Of a stretch of DNA of 19,574 nt, positions 14,093 to 19,574 are shown in pieces (position 1 is the first letter of the stretch; every line of letters starts with the position of its first letter). Location: the NCBI GenBank assembly GCA_038247245.1, contig JBBRVE010000059.1, forward strand, positions 1-19,574, written 5' to 3'. The notes beneath the pieces are model-generated. The model was not told where the DNA came from and searched no databases. It was given only the letters and a program-made list of their open reading frames with translations. Made by a program: the position numbers and the translations under genes. Source of the stretch: JAPWJZ01 sp038247245 (GTDB taxonomy: Bacteria; Pseudomonadota; Alphaproteobacteria; Micavibrionales; UBA2020).

Positions 14093-14770
14093 ATGAAAAA
14101 GTTCCTGATGCTGTTTCTGGTCATTCTGGTCGGGGCAGGGGCGGCGGTGTACCTGAATTTCAACAGCACGGCAAAACGGCTGATCGAGGAAGCGGGCACG
14201 GCGGCGCTGGGCACGCCGGTGCATGTCAGCTCGCTCACCTTTTCATTCCCCGAAATGAAGGCCGCGATTGGCAAGCTGACGGTTGATAACCCGAAGCCCT
14301 ACAGCAATACCTTCCTGAAAACGGAAACCATCACCTTCGCGGTCGGCGATATCTCTCGCGACCTTGTCACGCTCAACGAAGTGGTGGTGGACGGCATGAC
14401 CGTCACCTATTACATCGGGGCGGGCGGCACGAATATCGACGCGCTGCGCGGCAACATCAAATCGACCAGCGGCAAGAGCGAGGCTTCCGCCGAAGCGCCC
14501 AAGCTGATCATCAAGAAACTGCGCATCATCAACGCGAAACTGGTGCCGCATCTGTCCGGCATCGGTGAACAGGCAATCGACCTGCCGCCGATCACCATGA
14601 CCGATCTCGGCACCAAATCGAAACCCGCAACGGCGTCCGAAGTGGCGCGGCAGGTCGTCCCCCGCATCATGAACGCCGCAACGAATGCCGCGACCAAGGC
14701 GAGCATCATGAAACCTGTTGGCAAGGTGCTGGATGGCGCGGAAGGGGCGATCAAGGGGTTGTTTAAATAG
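14093..14770 (+). CDS. AsmA-like, membrane-anchored periplasmic protein (225 aa)
   Basis: ATG at 14093 with AAGGTC upstream. Residues 1-22 (MKKFLMLFLVILVGAGAAVY) are an uncleaved signal anchor. The following domain has the look of small AsmA/DUF748-type proteins: a helix (STAKRLIEEAGTAALG), beta strands VHVSSLTFSF and KAAIGKLTVDNPKPYS, then FLKTETITFAVGDISRD, VTLNEVVVDGMTVTYYI and GGTNIDAL (to about residue 119). The order 'scaffold strand, N-P, strand, D-x-V-x-Y, G-G-x-N' recurs in that group. A linker and a second beta part (PKLIIKKLRIINAKLVPHL, ITMTDLG) follow, and an Ala/Lys-rich helical tail ends the protein. AsmA proteins act in envelope lipid transport and outer-membrane maintenance; the precise role here is unknown. 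No partner genes are adjacent. Confidence 0.7.
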   Translation: MKKFLMLFLVILVGAGAAVYLNFNSTAKRLIEEAGTAALGTPVHVSSLTFSFPEMKAAIGKLTVDNPKPYSNTFLKTETITFAVGDISRDLVTLNEVVVDGMTVTYYIGAGGTNIDALRGNIKSTSGKSEASAEAPKLIIKKLRIINAKLVPHLSGIGEQAIDLPPITMTDLGTKSKPATASEVARQVVPRIMNAATNAATKASIMKPVGKVLDGAEGAIKGLFK

Positions 14771-14853
14771 CGGTGCTTGACGGCAGCGCGTTTTAGGCGG
14801 AAACTTCATGCAGCGCAGCATGTCGCTCGCGTCTGTATTTCGGGAGAATTCTC

Positions 14854-14955
14854 ATGGCTAAATCACAAGATGCAAAAAAGAACGTCAAAAAAGCCCCCAA
14901 GAAAACGGCTGACGAAAAACGCGCTGACAAACGCGCCAAAAAAGCCGGCAAGTAA
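14854..14955 (+). CDS. 33-aa Lys-rich basic mini-protein
   Basis: ATG at 14854 with GGGAGA as a well-spaced ribosome site; 33 residues, starting MAKSQDAKKNVKKAPKKTAD and ending KRAKKAGK before TAA. About 14 lysines and 2 arginines make it strongly basic, and it has no hydrophobic stretch, so it is a disordered or helical cytoplasmic peptide. A strong terminator starts 18 bases after the stop, so the unit is well bounded. It resembles the 28-residue peptide at 1241 in composition but not in order. A longer frame at 14777-14974 overlaps it out of register and lacks a ribosome site. Nucleic-acid or polyphosphate binding is plausible but unproven. Confidence 0.7.
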   Translation: MAKSQDAKKNVKKAPKKTADEKRADKRAKKAGK

Positions 14956-14972
14956 TTATTGCCCGCTTAATT

Positions 14973-15006
14973 AAAAAACGCCGGGGCAATGCTCCGGCGT
15001 TTTTTC
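14973..15006 (+). terminator. Rho-independent terminator after the 33-aa gene
   Basis: CGCCGG (14979-14984) pairs with CCGGCG (14994-14999), with A6 before and T6 after extending the stem into the classic U-tract. Confidence 0.9.
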
Positions 15007-15070
15007 TATCTGGAAATGGCGGGCATTCGGTGCTACGAATCCTTCATTCAATTTATATAAGGATTTTGCC

Positions 15071-15337
15071 ATGACCCCCGCAGACAAGCAAAAGCTCACC
15101 ACCGCGTTCAACAATGCCGTCAACGCATCCCCCTATGCCGATGAACCCGTGCAGGGCATCGCAACCCATGACGGCCAGCCCGTCACCCGCCGTATGCTGG
15201 TGGAAGCAACGCTGGAATCCCCGCAGTTCTTCAACGAAGTCGACAAGGTCATCGCAACCGGCAAAATTACGCTCGACCAGTTCATCGAGAAATTCGAAGA
15301 CGGCATGAAAAAACCGATCCGCGGCCCGCGCCCGTAA
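15071..15337 (+). CDS. Hypothetical 88-aa protein
   Basis: ATG at 15071 with AAGGAT 7 bases upstream; TAA stop followed 19 bases later by a strong terminator, so this is a complete single-gene unit. The protein is hydrophilic, without signal peptide or membrane helix. Layout: helix 3-18 (PADKQKLTTAFNNAVN), a turn with ASPYADEPVQGIATHDGQPV that looks like a short beta hairpin, then helices RRMLVEATLESPQFFNEVDKV (41-60 approx.) and TLDQFIEKFEDGMKK, ending in a basic Pro-rich tail. No family is recognised. The upstream TTATAT near 15052 may be its -10 box. Composition is normal for the region. Confidence 0.7.
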   Translation: MTPADKQKLTTAFNNAVNASPYADEPVQGIATHDGQPVTRRMLVEATLESPQFFNEVDKVIATGKITLDQFIEKFEDGMKKPIRGPRP

Positions 15338-15356
15338 TCGTTGCGGTATAATTTAT

Positions 15357-15389
15357 AAAAGCCGGAACAGCGATGTTCCGGCTTTTTTT
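15357..15389 (+). terminator. Rho-independent terminator after the 88-aa gene
   Basis: GCCGGAACA (15361-15369) and TGTTCCGGC (15374-15382) form a perfect 9-bp stem closed by a GCGA tetraloop, preceded by A4 and followed by T7. Confidence 0.92.
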
Positions 15390-15390
15390 A

Positions 15391-15530
15391 TTCTCCTTTC
15401 CTTTGGGAGAGGAGATGTCGCGCAGCGACAGAGGTCAGGGTACTTGGTGAACATAAGAGCCTGAAGCCGACGGAGTACCCTCATCCTCCCATGCAAGCGC
15501 ATGGGCCCCTCCGTCTCTCAAAGAAACGAA
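15391..15530. repeat. Cloverleaf-like palindromic intergenic repeat (REP/MITE-type)
   Basis: An outer imperfect stem (15401-15412 with 15512-15523, CTTTGGGAGAGG against CCGTCTCTCAAAG) encloses three perfect hairpins: GTCGC-gca-GCGAC (15417-15429), AGGGTACT/AGTACCCT (15437-15444 with 15474-15481) and CCCATGC-aagc-GCATGGG (15488-15505). There is no protein gene or transposase. Such compact multi-hairpin units are typical of dispersed intergenic repeats; copy number elsewhere cannot be judged from one window. Confidence 0.65.
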
Positions 15531-15533
15531 ACG

Positions 15534-15573
15534 AAAGATAGACGGCCTCCCTTGGGGGAGGCCGTCTATCTTT
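15534..15573 (-). terminator. 18-bp perfect hairpin, probable terminator (possibly part of the repeat)
   Basis: AAAGATAGACGGCCTCCC (15534-15551) and its exact reverse complement (15556-15573) are separated by TTGG. It lies 92 bases past the stop of the minus-strand gene at 15665; on that strand CGTTTCGTTTCTTTG follows, a broken T-rich tail. It could end transcription from either side. It also abuts the palindromic repeat and may belong to it. Confidence 0.55.
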
Positions 15574-15664
15574 GTACTAGGGAACATCCAAAGTTTTCTT
15601 GTCTGATTGATTTTGATAATCGCTGATATAGGTGTGTGTCCCCAGATCTCGCTACTGCAATCAA

Positions 15665-15907
15665 TCACCGCAGCTTCGCTTTAGCCTTAACGATCTGAGA
15701 TGTCGATATTTTCCAAAGAGTAATACCCACAAGAAACTGAAAAAGTAAGACTAGTCCCAACCACCAGGGCTTGTACCCAGGCATCTCATAAAAGAAACTC
15801 AAAATATAAAAAACAGTAACCACAGAAACAACGAACATAAGAACAGCAGAAAATGCCCTTAAGGCGTACATCATGATGAGGTGATGTGTTAAGACAAATT
15901 TCGACAT
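15665..15907 (-). CDS. Small two-helix membrane protein (80 aa), low GC
   Basis: ATG at 15907 with AGAGGACA as a good ribosome site, TGA stop. Two membrane segments are clear: about residues 16-41 (RAFSAVLMFVVSVVTVFYIL and on) and 48-67 (WWLGLVLLFQFLVGITLWKI). The short loop holds YEMPGYKP, and the tail is basic (SQIVKAKAKLR), so both ends probably face the cytoplasm. No family is recognised. GC content is about 37-43% by eye, well below the flanking genes, and codons end in A or T, suggesting acquisition, as for the gene at 8384. It lies between a palindromic repeat and a duplicated-domain gene, a patch that looks accessory. Confidence 0.6.
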   Translation of the reverse strand: MSKFVLTHHLIMMYALRAFSAVLMFVVSVVTVFYILSFFYEMPGYKPWWLGLVLLFQFLVGITLWKISTSQIVKAKAKLR

Positions 15908-15957
15908 TTAATTGTCCTCTAACGACTTATAGTTGTTCCTTAAAGGAGAAGGTATTA

Positions 15958-16632
15958 CTACTTCTTCGTCTCGTCATCATTCCACACGCCCGGTGGTTTT
16001 GGCGCGGGCGGTTTGACGGTATGGGCGGGGGCGGGTTTCAGGGTGAGGGCAGGGCGTGTGATGCGCTGCACTTCGTTGCTGAGGTCTTCCAGATGCTCCA
16101 TCGCCTTGGGCAGCAGGTCGCGCGCTTCGGTGATGAAGGCAAGGTTGTTGTCGCGATTGGCATCGGTATCGAAACGGCCGAACAGGTTCAGCCCGTGCAT
16201 CATGCTGCCGCGCCCTGCATAAAGCGTCACGACGCCAGGGCCGATCTGGCTGTCGTCTTCCCATGACCATTCGCCCTTGGTGGCAATCGCGACAATTTCT
16301 TTCGCGCGCGTGATTTCGGCGAGCGTCATGATTGGATTGGATGTTTTTGCAAAACCGGATTTGAGGTTTTCGATGTCGCTTTCCAATGTCTGGATGTGCA
16401 GCAGCGCCTTGGGCAGCAACGTGCGCGCTTCGGTCACGAAGGCGAGGTTATTCAGGCCGTTCATGTCGATATCGATATTGCCCATGATCGTGGGGCCGCG
16501 CAGGTTGGGCGCGGGATCGGCATGGATGGAGAATTTGGAGGGGCCGACCCAGCTGTCGTCTTCGAACGACCAGGGGCCGGGGGTGGCCTTGGTGGAGATT
16601 TCCAGCGCGCGTTTTTTCTCAGCGGGGGTCAT
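15958..16632 (-). CDS. Protein of two tandem ~90-aa domains (phage-type 'GxW ... NNLAF-EAR' domain)
   Basis: Start chosen at ATG 16632 (224 residues) because a promoter (TTGACA 16706-16701, TAGAAC 16682-16677) lies between it and the alternative GTG at 16761, and because the first copy then starts with MTPAE, matching the second copy's MTLAE. Copy 1 spans 1-91, copy 2 102-191. Shared features: PGPWSFEDDS-x2-GP against KGEWSWEDDS-x2-GP, and NNLAF[VI]TEAR-x-LLPKA-x2-H-x3-L in both. Each copy ends in a helix suited to coiled-coil packing. The tail is Pro/Lys-rich (KPAPAHTVKPPAPKPP). Domains of the type 'ATPGPW ... AxFIxxAR-x2-xP-x2-L' recur in small phage and prophage proteins of unknown role; no other phage gene is present. 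Cytoplasmic, function unknown. Confidence 0.7.
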   Translation of the reverse strand: MTPAEKKRALEISTKATPGPWSFEDDSWVGPSKFSIHADPAPNLRGPTIMGNIDIDMNGLNNLAFVTEARTLLPKALLHIQTLESDIENLKSGFAKTSNPIMTLAEITRAKEIVAIATKGEWSWEDDSQIGPGVVTLYAGRGSMMHGLNLFGRFDTDANRDNNLAFITEARDLLPKAMEHLEDLSNEVQRITRPALTLKPAPAHTVKPPAPKPPGVWNDDETKK

Positions 16633-16676
16633 GGTTTGATCCGTTTTTCGTCCAAAAAATCCTGCGGGATATGCTT

Positions 16677-16706
16677 GTTCTAGCACAGTAAAATCAATTC
16701 TGTCAA
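16677..16706 (-). promoter_or_regulatory. Promoter for the duplicated-domain gene
   Basis: On the minus strand a perfect -35 box TTGACA (16706-16701), 18-base spacer, and TAGAAC (16682-16677), a 4/6 -10 box. It would start transcription near 16670, about 40 bases before ATG 16632. Confidence 0.5.
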
Positions 16707-16873
16707 ATAGGTTTGGCCATAAGCGTGACAAGGCTGCATCACCCCCCTCAAAAAGTTCCACGGATATGGGAACAGGGGGTTGCTATCCTCTTATATATTA
16801 GGCACATTCTGCCAACTCAAAAACCAAGCATGCCGCAACCCGGCTTAACTCGATATATATAAGAGGAAATAAA

Positions 16874-19009
16874 ATGCCGTTTGAACTTCAAACAATCGTG
16901 ATCGCGTCGGGGGTGCTTGCACTTCTGTACGGGATCCTGACCAGCTTCCAGGTCATGTCCAAAAGCGCCGGTAACGCGCGCATGCAGGAAATCGCCGCCG
17001 CCATTCAGGAAGGCGCACAAGCCTACCTGAACCGCCAATACGCGACCATCGCCGCCGTTGGCATCGTGGTTGCCATCCTGCTGGGCATCACGCTCGGCCT
17101 GCGCACCGGTATCGGCTTCACGATCGGTGCCGTCCTCTCCGGTCTCGCCGGTTACATCGGCATGCACGTTTCCGTCCGCGCCAACGTGCGTACGGCTGAC
17201 GCCGCGCAAAAAGGCCTGCAGGAAGCACTGACCGTCGCCTTCAAATCGGGCGCGATCACCGGTCTGCTGGTTGTCGGTCTCGGCCTCCTCGGCGTTTCCG
17301 TGTATTACTTCGTCCTGCTGAACAAGAACGTGCCGCAGCGCGAAATCCTGGAGGCCCTCGTGGCTCTCGGCTTCGGCGCGTCGCTGATCTCGATCTTCGC
17401 GCGTCTCGGCGGCGGTATCTTCACCAAAGGCGCTGACGTTGGCGCGGATCTTTGCGGCAAGGTTGAAGCCAACCTGCCCGAGGATGACCCCCGCAATCCC
17501 GCCGTCATCGCCGACAACGTTGGCGACAACGTGGGCGACTGCGCTGGTATGGCTGCCGACTTGTTCGAAACCTATGCCGTCACGCTGGTTGCGACCATGC
17601 TGATCGCGGCATCGGTGTTCTCGCCGGAAGCCGTTCGTGGCGCGATGGAACTGCCGCTGCTGATCTGCGGCCTTTGCATCATCTCCTCGATCGCAGGCAC
17701 TTACTTCGTGCGTCTCGGTTCGTCGGAAAACATCATGGGCGCCCTTTATAAAGGCCTCATCGTGACCGGCGTCCTTTCGCTCGGCCTCGTCTGGTGGGCG
17801 ATTGACTCGACCGTCGGCATGAACACGCCGCTCGCGCTGCTGTCGGGTGCGACCCTGACCGGCATGAAGCTGTTCCATTGCGCGATTGTCGGCCTGGTTG
17901 TCACCGCGCTGATGGTCTGGATCACCGAATACTACACCTCGACCGCGTTCCGCCCCGTCCGTTCGATTGCGAAAGCATCCGAAACCGGCCATGGCACGAA
18001 CGTGATCCAGGGCTTGGCGATCTCGCTTGAATCGACTGCGCTGCCCGTGATCGTGATCGCGGTTGGCATCTATGTCGCCTTCAATGCGGCTGGCCTGTAC
18101 GGTATCTCGCTTGCGGCAACCACCATGCTGGCGCTTGCCGGCATGATCGTCGCGCTTGACGCTTACGGCCCGGTCACCGACAACGCCGGCGGCATCGCCG
18201 AAATGTCGGAACTGCCGAAAAAAGTCCGCGTTGTTACAGACGCTCTGGACGCTGTCGGCAACACGACCAAGGCGGTCACGAAAGGCTACGCGATCGGCTC
18301 CGCCGGTCTTGCGGCCCTCGTGCTGTTCGCGGCCTTCACCGAAGAGCTGAAGCATTACTTCGGCGTTGGATCGGATTACGTCACCAAGGGCGGCCATACG
18401 GCTCTCGACGTGACCTTCCCGCTCAACGAGCCCTTCGTGATCATCGGCCTGTTCCTGGGCGGCATGCTGCCGTACCTGTTCGGTGCGATGTGCATGACCG
18501 CTGTCGGCCGTGCGGCTGGCTCGATCGTCGTGGAAGTCCGTCGCCAGTTGCGCGAAATCCCGGGCATCCTGAAAGGCACTTCCAAGCCTGACTACGGCCG
18601 CGCCGTGGACATGCTGACGAAGGCTGCGATCAAGGAAATGGTTGTTCCGTCGCTGCTGCCGGTTCTGTCCCCGATCGTCCTCTTCTATGTCGTGAAGGCT
18701 GTTTCCGGCTCCGCTGCTTCCGGCTTCCAGGCCGTAGGCGCGATGCTGGTCGGCACGATCGTGACAGGCCTGTTCGTTGCTATCTCGATGACCTCGGGTG
18801 GCGGCGCATGGGACAACGCGAAAATATACATCGAAGAAGGCCATTACGGCGGCAAGGGCTCTGACGCCCACAAAGCTGCCGTGACGGGCGATACCGTCGG
18901 CGATCCCTACAAGGACACCGCTGGTCCTGCCGTCAACCCGCTGATCAAGATCACGAACATCGTGGCGATCCTGCTGGTGGCTGTTGTTGCGAAACTGGCT
19001 GCCGGCTAA
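16874..19009 (+). CDS. hppA: K+-independent proton-pumping membrane pyrophosphatase
   Basis: 711 residues, the usual size for bacterial membrane PPases. The enzyme hydrolyses PPi in the cytoplasm and pumps H+ across the inner membrane as a dimer with about 16 membrane helices. Seen: the substrate-binding segment DVGADLCGKVEANLPEDDPR (from residue 188), then NVGDNVGDCAGMAADLFETY; DAYGPVTDNAGGIAEMS; and the C-terminal TGDTVGDPYKDTAGPAVNPL. In GNTTKAVTKGYAIGSAG the Lys at 466 marks K+-independent enzymes (K+-dependent ones have Ala there). ATG 16874 follows AAGAGGA at good spacing. A strong terminator comes 17 bases after the stop, so it is a single-gene unit. A TATATT at 16794-16799 could be its -10 box, but no clear -35 box was found. 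Confidence 0.98.
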   Translation: MPFELQTIVIASGVLALLYGILTSFQVMSKSAGNARMQEIAAAIQEGAQAYLNRQYATIAAVGIVVAILLGITLGLRTGIGFTIGAVLSGLAGYIGMHVSVRANVRTADAAQKGLQEALTVAFKSGAITGLLVVGLGLLGVSVYYFVLLNKNVPQREILEALVALGFGASLISIFARLGGGIFTKGADVGADLCGKVEANLPEDDPRNPAVIADNVGDNVGDCAGMAADLFETYAVTLVATMLIAASVFSPEAVRGAMELPLLICGLCIISSIAGTYFVRLGSSENIMGALYKGLIVTGVLSLGLVWWAIDSTVGMNTPLALLSGATLTGMKLFHCAIVGLVVTALMVWITEYYTSTAFRPVRSIAKASETGHGTNVIQGLAISLESTALPVIVIAVGIYVAFNAAGLYGISLAATTMLALAGMIVALDAYGPVTDNAGGIAEMSELPKKVRVVTDALDAVGNTTKAVTKGYAIGSAGLAALVLFAAFTEELKHYFGVGSDYVTKGGHTALDVTFPLNEPFVIIGLFLGGMLPYLFGAMCMTAVGRAAGSIVVEVRRQLREIPGILKGTSKPDYGRAVDMLTKAAIKEMVVPSLLPVLSPIVLFYVVKAVSGSAASGFQAVGAMLVGTIVTGLFVAISMTSGGGAWDNAKIYIEEGHYGGKGSDAHKAAVTGDTVGDPYKDTAGPAVNPLIKITNIVAILLVAVVAKLAAG

Positions 19010-19026
19010 TATCCGCCAGCCTAAAC

Positions 19027-19059
19027 AAAAAGCCCTCTCCGCAAGGAGGGGGCTTTTTT
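19027..19059 (+). terminator. Rho-independent terminator of hppA
   Basis: GCCCTCTCC pairs with GGAGGGGGC (one G-U pair) around a GCAA tetraloop, with A5 before and T6 after the stem. Confidence 0.92.
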
Positions 19060-19121
19060 GTATTGACCGGCAGGGGCAAAGGCGTAGAGTGCTTTTCCGT
19101 ATCATATCTGGAGCGAAAAAA

Positions 19122-19574
19122 TTGTCGATCACAAAGACTTTTCCCACCAAGACCTTCATGGAATACACCGAATACGATTTGTATAGCAGCGACCAGATGT
19201 CGGTCGTTGTGCCGTCACGCGATCCTCTGGCGATTGATTACAAGAAGCTCGACTGGTGGGCGGCGCCGACCTTCCTCGGCTTTCCGACAGAATTCAAATT
19301 CTATGACGCGCAGGTGGATGATGCGGGCCGCGAAATCGCGGGCACGCGCACCAATTATTCCAAGGATTATCACGTTGCCGAAGTGGTGATGTCGCTGGAT
19401 GAATACAAGCGCCGCGAACTGCCGCGCCTTGCCGAAATGAAGGGCGAGAAGCTGAGCCGCTTCCATGCCTTCACGCATGAATTTCTGGACGGCGGCATGA
19501 GCCTGTCGAAATCGTTCAAGGCCGCCATCGGCCCGAAAAAGCCGGTTATGGACTGGTACATCCAGCAGGTCGAA
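19122..19574 (+). CDS. Hypothetical protein, partial at right edge (TTG start)
   Basis: An open frame of 151 codons runs from TTG at 19122 off the window. TTG is chosen because GGAG (19110-19113) lies 8 bases before it; the first in-frame ATG (19158) has no ribosome site. The product starts (M)SITKTFPTKTFMEYTEYDLY, with no signal peptide or membrane helix, and is rich in aromatic and charged residues: LDWWAAPTFLGFPTEFKFYD near 43-62, NYSKDYHVAEVVMSLDEYKRRE near 77-98, and a helix KLSRFHAFTHEFLDGGMSLS near 110-128. No family is recognised. Its own promoter probably lies in the 100 bases after the hppA terminator, but no clear boxes were found. Codon use fits the neighbours. Confidence 0.7.
   Translation, partial: MSITKTFPTKTFMEYTEYDLYSSDQMSVVVPSRDPLAIDYKKLDWWAAPTFLGFPTEFKFYDAQVDDAGREIAGTRTNYSKDYHVAEVVMSLDEYKRRELPRLAEMKGEKLSRFHAFTHEFLDGGMSLSKSFKAAIGPKKPVMDWYIQQVE

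Noticed and set aside
14777..14974. 65-codon plus-strand frame
   Set aside because: Overlaps the 33-residue Lys-rich gene in another register and lacks its ribosome site.
15435..15668. 77-codon minus-strand frame
   Set aside because: Runs through the palindromic repeat and the 18-bp hairpin; product is not protein-like and there is no ribosome site.
16817..19168. 783-codon open frame on the minus strand across hppA
   Set aside because: Exactly antisense to a textbook hppA; low-complexity His/Arg/Asp/Gln-rich product typical of antisense frames in GC-rich genes; no ribosome site.
1..19574. CRISPR array, insertion sequence or integrase
   Set aside because: No regularly spaced direct repeats, transposase or recombinase motifs were found.

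Overview
The window reads as chromosomal DNA of an alphaproteobacterium. It is GC-rich (roughly 58-60% in most coding regions). gyrA is followed on the same strand by coaD, a neighbourhood common in Alphaproteobacteria; GyrA has an acidic insertion in its C-terminal domain; and the membrane pyrophosphatase is of the K+-independent proton-pumping type found in Rhodospirillum-like bacteria. No lineage-defining marker such as rRNA is present, so any finer placement (for example near Micavibrio or other Rhodospirillales-like lineages) is only a guess.

Layout. 1-340: the start of a cupin-fold gene on the minus strand, running off the left edge. 469-780: a small protein built from two copies of one helical repeat. 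781-1240: a gene-free stretch, then a 28-residue Lys/Ala-rich mini-protein (1241-1327, minus) with its own strong promoter and terminator. 1512-1904: a small exported acidic protein. 2337-5803: a plus-strand run of four genes (putative zinc-site protein, unknown, isochorismatase-type hydrolase, YtcJ-type amidohydrolase). 5800-6353: a small unknown gene and tRNA-Lys(TTT), both minus. 6538-7809: a Gfo/Idh/MocA-type oxidoreductase. 7806-11635 (minus): coaD, an AT-rich membrane-protein gene, and gyrA. 11782-12146: a cysteine-rich exported protein broken by a G8 tract. 12143-13444 (minus): chromate transporter chrA. 13511-14092: no protein gene, but a purine-rich, hairpin-rich stretch ending in an intrinsic terminator, best read as an undescribed noncoding RNA. 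14093-15337 (plus): an AsmA-like membrane-anchored protein, a second Lys-rich mini-protein and an 88-residue protein, the last two each followed by a clear terminator. 15391-15573: a cloverleaf-like palindromic repeat and an 18-bp perfect hairpin. 15665-16632 (minus): a low-GC small membrane protein and a protein made of two copies of a domain also seen in phage-type proteins. 16874-19009: hppA with its terminator. 19122 to the right edge: a partial unknown gene with a TTG start.

How the genes work together. Housekeeping functions are DNA supercoiling (gyrA), coenzyme A synthesis (coaD), lysine decoding (tRNA-Lys) and PPi-driven proton pumping (hppA). The isochorismatase-like hydrolase and the amidohydrolase sit 3 bases apart and probably act on the same unknown amide-type substrate. 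Three convergent gene pairs overlap by exactly the four bases TTAA, so both genes of each pair end in TAA inside the same palindrome. The most interesting unexplained items are the 13.6-14.05 kb RNA candidate, the G8-interrupted secreted protein, the two Lys-rich mini-proteins and the palindromic repeat.
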